A stretch of DNA of 64,000 nucleotides from JAEUJM01 sp964635055 (lineage in GTDB: Bacteria > Actinomycetota > Acidimicrobiia > Acidimicrobiales > DATDAH01), in NCBI GenBank assembly GCA_964635055.1, contig CAZWMT010000003.1:196602-260601 (forward strand). Direction: 5' to 3'. The translations under genes were made by a program, and so were the position numbers. Shown here one piece after another: positions 19,827 to 26,942 of the stretch (its first letter is position 1; every line of letters starts with the position of its first letter). Under the pieces are notes generated by a model. The model saw only the letters and a program-made list of their open reading frames with translations. It was not told the origin of the DNA and made no database searches.

Positions 19827-20579
19827 GTGCTCGAGCTCGACGACACGAGCATCGGCTATGACGGAACCACGGTCGTCGACCGGGTCAGCCTGACGATCAC
19901 TGCCGGTGAGGTGGTCGCCATCCTCGGGGCCAACGGCTCGGGGAAGTCGACCCTGGTGCGCGGGATCCTCGGGCTCGCCCGCCACCGGGGTGGGTCCATC
20001 GAGGCCTTCGGGACGCCCATCGGCCAGCTCCGCGACCGGTGGCGGCTCGGCTACGTTCCCCAGCAGAACACACTGGCCCGGGGGATCCCGGCAACCGTGC
20101 GCGAAGTCGTCGCCTCCGGGCGCCTGTCCCACACGCGGCCCTGGAGGCGGACCACCGCCACCGATCGCGCCAAGGTCCGTGAGGCCATCGCCCTGGTCGG
20201 GCTCGCCGGTGCCGAGCGGGCGCTGGTCACCGAGCTCTCGGGCGGACAGCAACGGCGTGTGCTCGTCGCCCGCGCCCTCGCCGGTGACGCCGAGGTCCTG
20301 CTCCTCGACGAACCGACCGCCGGGGTCGACACCGAGAACCAGCAGGCGCTCGCCGACACCCTCGCCACGCTGGCCGGCGGCGGCACCACCATCCTGCTCG
20401 TCGCCCACGAGCTCGGCCCGGCCGCCTCGATCGTGAGCCGGGTCGTGGTGCTCAGCGGCGGGCACATCGTCTACGACGGGCCTCCACGCCCACAGGACGC
20501 CGGACCCGACGACGGCCACCACCACGACCACGACCAGGACCAGGTCGACCCGCACCGCCGGTTCGGGCTCGGTGACTGA
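19827..20579 (+). CDS. znuC: Metal ABC transporter ATP-binding protein (ZnuC-like)
   Basis: The 250-residue ATPase has Walker A GANGSGKST, Q-loop YVPQQNTL, signature ELSGGQQRR, Walker B VLLLDEPT and switch His in LVAHELG. A His/Asp-rich tail near the C-terminus could bind zinc. GTG 19827 follows the binding-protein gene after 20 bases, and its end overlaps the permease start by eight bases. Confidence 0.9.
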   Translation: MLELDDTSIGYDGTTVVDRVSLTITAGEVVAILGANGSGKSTLVRGILGLARHRGGSIEAFGTPIGQLRDRWRLGYVPQQNTLARGIPATVREVVASGRLSHTRPWRRTTATDRAKVREAIALVGLAGAERALVTELSGGQQRRVLVARALAGDAEVLLLDEPTAGVDTENQQALADTLATLAGGGTTILLVAHELGPAASIVSRVVVLSGGHIVYDGPPRPQDAGPDDGHHHDHDQDQVDPHRRFGLGD

Positions 20580-21417
20580 CGTGCTCCAGTACGCGTTCAT
20601 GCAGCGGGCGCTGCTCGCGGCCGTGCTCGTCGGCCTCACCGCCCCCACCGTCGGCGTCCACCTCGTCCAACGCCGCCTCGCCCTCATCGGCGACGGCCTC
20701 GGCCACGTCGCCCTCGCCGGGGTCGCCATCGGCGTCCTCACCGGCAACGCCCCGGTCCTCACCGCGCTGGTGGTCGCCACCATCGGTGCGGTCGTCATCG
20801 AGGTGATCCGCTTCCGCGGCACGACCAGCGGCGACGTCGCCCTCGCGATCCTGTTCTACGGCGGGATCGCCGGAGGCGTCGTGATCATCTCCCAGGCCCC
20901 CGGCGGCACTCCCGGCAACCTCAACGCCTACCTCTTCGGCGCCATCACCACCACCACCCGCGCCGACGTCATCAGCTTCGCCGTCCTCAGCGCCGTCGTG
21001 CTCACCGTCACCCTCGGCCTCGGCCGTTACCTGTTCGCCGCCAGCCACGACGAGGAGTTCGCCCGCGCCTCGGGGCTGCCGGTACTCGCCATCAACCTCG
21101 CCCTCGCCGTCGTCACCGCCATCACCGTCGTGGTGTCCATGCGCGTCGTCGGACTCCTTTTGATCAGCGCGCTCATGATCGTGCCCGTCGCCACCGCCCA
21201 GCTCGTCGCCCGCAGCTTCAGAACGACGGTGATCGTCGCCGTCATGTTCGGGGTCATCGAGTCCGTCACCGGGATCTGGATCTCCTACCAGACCGACACC
21301 CCATCAGGCGGCACCATCGTGCTCACCGCCATCGCCGCCTTCCTGCTCATCGCCGCGGGAACCGCGGGCCGACGCGCACTGGCTCGCACCGCTCCCGACA
21401 CCTCGGTGGGCGGCTGA
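20572..21417 (+). CDS. znuB: Metal ABC transporter permease (ZnuB-like)
   Basis: The 281-residue protein is a multi-helix permease of the ABC-3 family, with QRALLAAVLVGLTAPTVGVHLVQRRLALIGDGLGHVALAGV at the start and VVGLLLISALMIVPVATAQLV near the middle, both family signatures. It forms the membrane channel of the zinc importer. GTG 20572 overlaps the ATPase gene; GTG 20581 is an alternative. Confidence 0.9.
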   Translation: MTDVLQYAFMQRALLAAVLVGLTAPTVGVHLVQRRLALIGDGLGHVALAGVAIGVLTGNAPVLTALVVATIGAVVIEVIRFRGTTSGDVALAILFYGGIAGGVVIISQAPGGTPGNLNAYLFGAITTTTRADVISFAVLSAVVLTVTLGLGRYLFAASHDEEFARASGLPVLAINLALAVVTAITVVVSMRVVGLLLISALMIVPVATAQLVARSFRTTVIVAVMFGVIESVTGIWISYQTDTPSGGTIVLTAIAAFLLIAAGTAGRRALARTAPDTSVGG

Positions 21418-21535
21418 TGCCCATCTTCCCGCTACAACTCGACCGGTCACTCCCCTCTGGCCCCGCCGCGAGCGCGACACCCTCCTGAGCTTGTTCAACC
21501 ATCTGCTTGACGCTGCGCGATCGCTCGTCGTAGGT

Positions 21536-21563
21536 TGTTGTTCAACCAATCGGTTGAACAACA
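21536..21563 (+). promoter_or_regulatory. ArsR-family operator
   Basis: TGTTGTTCAACC and GGTTGAACAACA form a perfect 12-bp inverted repeat around AATC, 16 bases before the ArsR start. A weaker copy (TTGTTCAACC, 21491-21500) lies 45 bases further upstream. This is a convincing binding site for the adjacent repressor. Confidence 0.75.
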
Positions 21564-21579
21564 GAGGGGGTAGGAGCGA

Positions 21580-21936
21580 ATGGCGCCAGCCGCAGCAGCG
21601 GACCCGTTGTCCCGGGTGTTCTCGGCCCTGTCCGATCCCACCCGGCGCGACATGGTCGCCCGGCTCGCCGTGGCCGACGCCACGGTCAACGAGCTGGCTG
21701 CGCCGTACGACGTGACGGTCCAGGCCGTCTCCAAGCACCTGAAGGTGCTGGAGGACGCCGGCCTGGTGAGCCGCACGAAGGAGGCCCAGCGTCGCCCGGT
21801 CCACCTCGAGGCGGAGGTGTTCGACCTCATGACCAAGTGGATCGAGCGGTACCGGCGGGAGGCCGAGGCGCGCTACCAGCGCCTCGATGCCCTCCTGGCG
21901 GAACGGCCCGACGAGAGCCAAGGAGAACCAGCGTGA
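21580..21936 (+). CDS. ArsR-family repressor
   Basis: The 118-residue protein has the winged helix DPLSRVFSALSDPTRRDMVARL, ATVNELAAPYDVTVQAVSKHLKVLEDAGLV and SRTKEAQRRPVHL. It lacks the CxC metal motif of arsenic or cadmium sensors and is of the type paired with AHSA1/SRPBCC proteins. Its TGA overlaps the next GTG by four bases, so the two are coupled. Confidence 0.9.
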   Translation: MAPAAAADPLSRVFSALSDPTRRDMVARLAVADATVNELAAPYDVTVQAVSKHLKVLEDAGLVSRTKEAQRRPVHLEAEVFDLMTKWIERYRREAEARYQRLDALLAERPDESQGEPA

Positions 21937-22391
21937 ACGAAGCCGAGATCATCGTGGACGAGAAGGTGCCGACGGTGACGATCATCCGGGAGTTCGACGC
22001 CCCGGTGGAGAAGGTGTTCCGGGCCCACGTCGACCCCGACCTGTTCGTCCAGTGGAACTGGCCCGACGGGTTCGAGGTGGACTTCGAGCACTTCGACTGC
22101 CGGACCGGGGGCGCCTACCGCATCGCCATGTCCAGCGCGGACATGGAGGGCAGCGTCCACGGCTCGTTCCACGACGTGCTCGAGAACGAGCTGATCGTGC
22201 AGACCTTCACCCCCGACGGCGCCCCCGACCTCGTGATCCTGGAGAAGCACCGCTTCGAGGCCCTCGACGACGGCCGCACCCGGCTCACCGCCACCTCCCT
22301 CGTGGACAGCTTCGAGTTCCGCGACTCATTCATCTCCGCCGGCCTCGCCGAGGGCTACGACAAGCTCGACGGCCTGCTGGCCTCCTTCTGA
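21933..22391 (+). CDS. SRPBCC/AHSA1-domain protein
   Basis: The 152-residue protein shows TVTIIREFDAPVEKVFRAHVDPDLFVQWNWPDGFE and ends with SAGLAEGYDKLDGLLA, typical of the AHSA1 (Hsp90 ATPase activator-like) family with a hydrophobic-ligand cavity. It is translationally coupled to the ArsR repressor, a common pairing. The ligand is unknown. Confidence 0.88.
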   Translation: MNEAEIIVDEKVPTVTIIREFDAPVEKVFRAHVDPDLFVQWNWPDGFEVDFEHFDCRTGGAYRIAMSSADMEGSVHGSFHDVLENELIVQTFTPDGAPDLVILEKHRFEALDDGRTRLTATSLVDSFEFRDSFISAGLAEGYDKLDGLLASF

Positions 22392-22436
22392 GGCCGGTCC
22401 GGTGAACGCGCGGCGCAGCAACGGGAGCGTAACGAC

Positions 22437-22994
22437 ATGAGACCACTTCGATACTCGATAAACGTCACGCTCGATGGCTGCTGCCATCACGAGGCTGGGC
22501 TCCCTCCGGACGAGGAGTCGATGCGCTACTGGACCGCGGAGATGGAACGCGCCGATGCCCTGCTGTTCGGCCGGGTGACCTACGAGATGATGGAGTCGGC
22601 GTGGCGGCGGCCGGCCACGGGCACGTGGCCCGACTGGATGGGCGAGTGGGAGGTCCCCTTCGCCGAGGCCATCGACCGAACGAAGAAGTACGTCGTGTCG
22701 AGCACGCTGAGCGGGGTCGACTGGAACGCCGAGCTGGTGCGGGGTGACCTCGGCCAAGCGGTGCAGCGACTCAAGCAGGAGCCAGGCGAGGGCCTGCACG
22801 TGGGTGGCGTGACGCTCCCCCTGGCGCTGGCAGACCTGGGACTGATCGACGAGTACGAGTTCGTCGTGCAGCCGCTCCTCGCCGGACACGGCCCGACGTT
22901 GCTCGCCGGCCTGCGCGAGCGCATCCAGCTCGAGCTCGTGGGTCGCCAGGAGTTCCGGTCGGGGGCGGTCGCCCTGCGATACCGACCCACGTGA
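22437..22994 (+). CDS. Dihydrofolate-reductase-fold (RibD C-terminal-like) oxidoreductase
   Basis: The 185-residue protein begins RPLRYSINVTLDGCCHHEAG and contains RADALLFGRVTYEMMESAW, YVVSSTL and HVGGVTLPLALADLGLIDEYEF, all markers of the RibD C-terminal / DHFR-like family. It probably binds NADPH. It follows the AHSA1 gene after 45 bases and may be in the same transcript. Confidence 0.88.
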   Translation: MRPLRYSINVTLDGCCHHEAGLPPDEESMRYWTAEMERADALLFGRVTYEMMESAWRRPATGTWPDWMGEWEVPFAEAIDRTKKYVVSSTLSGVDWNAELVRGDLGQAVQRLKQEPGEGLHVGGVTLPLALADLGLIDEYEFVVQPLLAGHGPTLLAGLRERIQLELVGRQEFRSGAVALRYRPT

Positions 22995-23116
22995 GTTCCG
23001 CCTCGACGTGATCCGACCGGGCGCCGGGGCTTCCCCGGCTCCCCCCGATGGCGGCTTGCTGGTCGCCGCCCGGTTGCCTCCTTGTACGGACGTTCTGAAA
23101 CCGCTTCGACAACGAG

Positions 23117-23135
23117 TTTGGACTACTCATCCAAA
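23117..23135. promoter_or_regulatory. Palindrome overlapping the start of the MMPL gene
   Basis: TTTGGA-ctactca-TCCAAA is a perfect 6-7-6 dyad whose last base is the first base of ATG 23135. It is a candidate operator for the TetR protein encoded at the end of this operon. It also makes the ATG at 23144 a reasonable alternative start. Confidence 0.5.
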
Positions 23136-25609
23136 TGTCGGGTATGAACGGTGGCGTGGTGAAGGCGTTCGGGGTCCTCGGGGCGTTCTGCGATCGGTAC
23201 GCGGCCTGGATCCTCGTCGGGTGGCTGGCCGCGGCGGCCGCGCTGTTCGCGGTGGCACCGTCGTTGAGCGAGGTCGGGAGCCAGGACACGGCCGACTTCT
23301 TGCCGGCGAGCGCTCCCTCGCAGCGCGCCGACCGGGTGATCGCCGAGCAGTTCCCCGATGATCCGACCCGTGATGCGGCGGTCATCGTGATGGAACGCGA
23401 AGGGGGCCTGACCCGCGAGGATCGCAGGTTCATCGCCCGGTTCGGTCAGTACCTGGACTCGCCGGAGACCGACGGCGTCGTGGGTCGGGTGCAGAGCACG
23501 TTCAGCGATCCCGACCTGGCTCCATTCCTCCAGTCGCCTGATGGTGAGGCGGAGCTGATCGTGGCCAGCCTCGAATTCGCTCCGTTCTCGACATCGGCCA
23601 ACGATGCGGTGGGGGACCTGCGCGAGCTCCTGCGGACGAGGTCGCCGAAGGGGCTGTCGACGCATGTGACCGGGATCGGCGGCCTCGCCGCGGACCAGGC
23701 CGACGCGTTGGTCGAGTCCTTCGACCGGACGGCGATGGTGACCATCATCCTGGTCCTGCTCATCCTGGTCCTGGTCTACCGCTCGGCCGTGGCGCCATTC
23801 GTCGCGCTGGTGACCATCGGCCTCGCCTTCGTGGTCGCCCAGGGTGTGATCGGCTACCTCGCCCAGGCCGGGTTCAAGGTCTCGACGATGGTCGGCACGT
23901 TCATGATCGTGATGGCCTTCGGCGCCGGCACCGACTACTGCCTGTTCATCGTTTCGCGCTACCGGGAGGAGCTCGGCGCCGGCGAGCCGGTCCCGGTGAC
24001 CGTGCGCCGTGCCATGACGGTCATCGGCGCCGTCATCACGGCTTCGGCCGCGACCGTGATCGTCGGGTTCCTGTCCATGCTGACCGCGCAGTTCGGCATC
24101 TACCGCACGATGGGCCCGGCGATCGGCATCGCCGTGTTCGTCACCCTTGTCGCGTCGCTGACCCTCACCCCGGCGCTGCTTCGCCTTCTCGGTGCGCGGG
24201 TGTTCTGGCCGCGAACGATCGATGCGGTGCGCGCCCACGCCACGGAGACCTCACCGCGGTGGGAACGAATCGGGGCGCTGGTGCGCCGCCGCCCGCTCGT
24301 CGTTCTCCTGACCGGCGTGTTGGCCCTGGCCGTGCCGGCGGTCGCGCTCAACAGCTACGCGGCGTCGTTCGACCTGGTCAACGACCTCCCGCCCGACGCC
24401 GATGCCCGTGAGGGGTTCGCTGCTCTCGAGCGACACTTCCCCGGCGGCACCGTCTCTCCGGTGTTCGTCGTCGTCGGCGCCGACGGTCCGGTGCTCCAAG
24501 ACGGCCGCCTCGAAGCCGTCGACGAGTTGACCGACGCGCTCGGAGCGCTTCCCGGCATCGCCGAGGTCCGCTCGGTCACGCAACCCGCCGGGGCGCCCCT
24601 GACCAGCGAGAACATCAACACCTTCCTCGGATCGACCGACCTGGCTGGCCTCGGCATCGACATCACAGACCCCTCGACCCGCCAACTGGTCGCCGACCTC
24701 GACAGCCCCGACGGCCTCCGGCTCGGCGGTGACCTGCTGCGCTCGAACCCAGGGCTCACCGCCCGGTTGGCGCCCCTCCTCGGCGCCGACCACCGCTCCA
24801 CCCGACTGATCGTGGCCCTCGACGGCAACCCCTACGAGAACGACGCCCTCGACGCGTTCGAAGCGATCGACGACACGACCCACGACGCGCTGAACGACAC
24901 GGTGCTGAGCGACGCGACCGTCTCGGTCGGCGGGCCGACCGCGTTCTACGCGGACATGCGCGACATCGGCGAACGGGACTTCAAGGTCCTCTTCGTCGTG
25001 CTGCTGGCCGCCATCTTCCTCGTCCTCGCGCTCCTGCTCCGGTCCGTGATCGCGCCCATCTACCTGCTCGCCACGGTCGTGCTGTCCTACGCCGCGACCA
25101 TGGGCATCGCCGTCATCGTGTTCCAAGGCATCGTCGGCGAGCCCGGGATCACCTTCTGGCTCGCGCCCTTCCTCCTCGTGGTCCTCGTGGCACTCGGCGC
25201 CGACTACAACATCTTCATCATGAGCCGCGTGCGCGAGGAGGCGGACGCTGGCCACTCCGTGGCTGACGCCACCGTGCGAGGACTCGTCCTCACCGGGCGC
25301 ATCATCACCTCCGCGGGACTGATCCTCGCCGGGACCTTCGCCGCTCTGATGCTCGCCCCGCTACCGAACCTGCGACAGATCGGCTTCGGGGTCACGGTCG
25401 GGATCCTGATCGACACCTTCCTCGTCCGGTCCCTGCTCGTGCCGTCGGCCACGGTCCTGCTCGACAGGTGGGCGTTCTGGCCCACCTCACCCAGTCCCGC
25501 GACGGAACAGCCCCTCGATCACGACGAGGCCGCCGACCCCGTCGCCGGCAGCGACCGCGTCGCCGTCGCCACGGCGACACCCGAGGACCGGCAACACTCA
25601 TGGACGTGA
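23135..25609 (+). CDS. MMPL/RND-family membrane transporter
   Basis: The 824-residue protein has the two-halved MMPL layout: one helix near residue 30, a large external domain (about 50-190), a five- to six-helix bundle including VSTMVGTFMIVMAFGAGTDYCLFIVSRYREE, a second external domain and a second bundle with LVALGADYNIFIMSRVREE. The paired GTDYC/GADYN motifs are the proton-relay signature. Such proteins export lipids, drugs or siderophores. The gene overlaps a TetR gene by ten bases at its end. Confidence 0.9.
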   Translation: MSGMNGGVVKAFGVLGAFCDRYAAWILVGWLAAAAALFAVAPSLSEVGSQDTADFLPASAPSQRADRVIAEQFPDDPTRDAAVIVMEREGGLTREDRRFIARFGQYLDSPETDGVVGRVQSTFSDPDLAPFLQSPDGEAELIVASLEFAPFSTSANDAVGDLRELLRTRSPKGLSTHVTGIGGLAADQADALVESFDRTAMVTIILVLLILVLVYRSAVAPFVALVTIGLAFVVAQGVIGYLAQAGFKVSTMVGTFMIVMAFGAGTDYCLFIVSRYREELGAGEPVPVTVRRAMTVIGAVITASAATVIVGFLSMLTAQFGIYRTMGPAIGIAVFVTLVASLTLTPALLRLLGARVFWPRTIDAVRAHATETSPRWERIGALVRRRPLVVLLTGVLALAVPAVALNSYAASFDLVNDLPPDADAREGFAALERHFPGGTVSPVFVVVGADGPVLQDGRLEAVDELTDALGALPGIAEVRSVTQPAGAPLTSENINTFLGSTDLAGLGIDITDPSTRQLVADLDSPDGLRLGGDLLRSNPGLTARLAPLLGADHRSTRLIVALDGNPYENDALDAFEAIDDTTHDALNDTVLSDATVSVGGPTAFYADMRDIGERDFKVLFVVLLAAIFLVLALLLRSVIAPIYLLATVVLSYAATMGIAVIVFQGIVGEPGITFWLAPFLLVVLVALGADYNIFIMSRVREEADAGHSVADATVRGLVLTGRIITSAGLILAGTFAALMLAPLPNLRQIGFGVTVGILIDTFLVRSLLVPSATVLLDRWAFWPTSPSPATEQPLDHDEAADPVAGSDRVAVATATPEDRQHSWT

Positions 25610-26190
25610 AGGACGTCCCCCACGAGCTCGGCCAGAAGATCCTGGCCGCCGCCGAGTCGTACGGCACATCGTTCGACGATGTGACGATGGACGAGATCGC
25701 CATCGCCACCGGCGTCCCACGAGCCACCCTCTACTACCACTTCCGCTCCAAGGAGCAGGTGCTCGCCTTTCTCCTGACCAGCATGCTCGACGACATCGCC
25801 ACCAGCGTCGAAGCAGCCACCGCCACCGGAGAAGACACCCGGACCCGTCTCCTCAACGTCGTCCGAGCACAGCTCGGCGCCATGGCCGCCCGGCCCGCCA
25901 CCAGCCAGCTGCTCGTGGCCAACCTCGGCCGAGCGGGAAAGCTGCCAGACATCGCCGCGGGAATCGATCGGGCGTTCCAGGCCCCAGTGCGCCAGATCCT
26001 CAGCCAAGGCATGCACGCAGGAGAGATCCGCTCGGTCGATCCCGACCCGACCGCCACCGCCATCTTCGGCGCCGTCACCGTCGTCGGCCTCCACTCACTG
26101 ATGCTTCACGGACACCTCGACGTCGACAAGTCCCTCGACGCCCTCGTCGTGCTCTGGGGCGGCCTCGCGCCGACGAACGAAGCCGTCTGA
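25600..26190 (+). CDS. TetR-family regulator coupled to the MMPL transporter
   Basis: The 196-residue protein has a TetR helix-turn-helix (LGQKILAAAESYGTSFDDV, MDEIAIATGVPRATLYYHFRSKEQ). It overlaps the transporter gene by ten bases, so both are made together and the palindrome at 23117-23135 is its probable operator. The ligand is presumably a transporter substrate. Confidence 0.88.
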   Translation: MDVKDVPHELGQKILAAAESYGTSFDDVTMDEIAIATGVPRATLYYHFRSKEQVLAFLLTSMLDDIATSVEAATATGEDTRTRLLNVVRAQLGAMAARPATSQLLVANLGRAGKLPDIAAGIDRAFQAPVRQILSQGMHAGEIRSVDPDPTATAIFGAVTVVGLHSLMLHGHLDVDKSLDALVVLWGGLAPTNEAV

Positions 26191-26246
26191 GCGGCGCCGA
26201 GTCCACCCGAATCGGCGAAAGGCCCCGAATCCTCGGAGTCCCTGCG

Positions 26247-26399
26247 TCACCTGCATTTCCTTGGTGGGGGGACCCGGTTCCCTCGTCGCCGTCGGCCCCG
26301 CCACCGCCGACCCTGGACGAGTGGATGACCTCTGACCGACGTGAGGCCGGCTTCGGTGCGAAGGTGGTAGATGAGCTGGCCGCGGGAGTAGTTGGCCAT
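26247..26399 (-). CDS. Small basic protein of unknown function
   Basis: The 50-codon frame starts ATG 26399 behind GAAGGAGGCGAAG, a strong ribosome site, and encodes MANYSRGQLIYHLRTEAGLT followed by an Arg/Gly-rich basic tail. The ribosome site is the main evidence. It lies 22 bases after the small membrane-protein gene on the same strand. I recognise no family. Confidence 0.45.
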   Translation of the reverse strand: MANYSRGQLIYHLRTEAGLTSVRGHPLVQGRRWRGRRRRGNRVPPPRKCR

Positions 26400-26421
26400 C
26401 TTCGCCTCCTTCACTGGTGGG

Positions 26422-26679
26422 TCACCTGTGGCAGCGTCCGGCACGGGAATCGATCTCCGCTCGCCGATGAGCGTCGCGCATGTCCGGGATCGGGCAGTAG
26501 CCCCGCCGCTTGGCGTGAACGATGTTGGCCACGGCGGCGGCGGCTCCGATCGCAACGATGACCGCCGGCGCCGCATTGAACGCGACGCCGGCCACAGCCA
26601 GGGTGGCACCTGAGCCCACCGCCCACATCACCGGACGGACCAAGACCCAGTCGCTGAACCGGATCAGAAGATGGCGCAC
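26422..26679 (-). CDS. Small two-helix membrane protein
   Basis: The 85-residue protein starts GTG 26679 behind AGGAGTAGCA. Two hydrophobic segments (WVLVRPVMWAVGSGATLAV and APAVIVAIGAAAAVANIV) are followed by a polar tail with one Cys (GYCPIPDMRDAHRRAE). It may form an operon with the basic 50-residue protein downstream. Function unknown. Confidence 0.55.
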   Translation of the reverse strand: MRHLLIRFSDWVLVRPVMWAVGSGATLAVAGVAFNAAPAVIVAIGAAAAVANIVHAKRRGYCPIPDMRDAHRRAEIDSRAGRCHR

Positions 26680-26746
26680 TGCTACTCCTGAGTCACTCGG
26701 GGCATGACCGCTTGGCTGGTGAGGATCTCGCGGCGAGTTCAACAGC

Positions 26747-26795
26747 GAGGGCGTGAGGTCGGGCTTCACGTCGTGAGGAGCGATGTCACGCCGAC
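26747..26795 (+). promoter_or_regulatory. Promoter element with paired TCACG boxes (left copy)
   Basis: GAGGGCGT (26747), TCACGTCGTGAG (26766) and TCACGCCGA (26786) occur in this order, with the TCACG boxes exactly 20 bp apart. The same arrangement is found at 29682-29730. It precedes a decayed acetyltransferase gene, with its ATG at 26837. Confidence 0.6.
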
Positions 26796-26836
26796 GGGGG
26801 TGAACGTACCGACGTGGTGCCGACGGAAGGAACACC

Positions 26837-26942
26837 ATGAGAACCACCAACCGATCCGGGCCACGCCCCCGCACGGGCGACCTACGAGAAGGCCGGCTTC
26901 ACGCCGGTTCCGCAGATGTGGTACTCGAAGCTGATCGAGTGA
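26837..26942 (+). pseudogene. Remnant of a GNAT acetyltransferase gene
   Basis: ATG 26837 sits behind GGAAGGAACACC, a normal start, but only about 15 codons later the frame is wrong. In another frame the last part reads ATYEKAGFTPVPQMWYSKLI and then stops at 26942, which is the typical C-terminus of a GNAT acetyltransferase. The middle (acetyl-CoA-binding part) is absent, so an internal deletion with a frameshift removed it. The 3' end overlaps the convergent regulator gene. Confidence 0.65.
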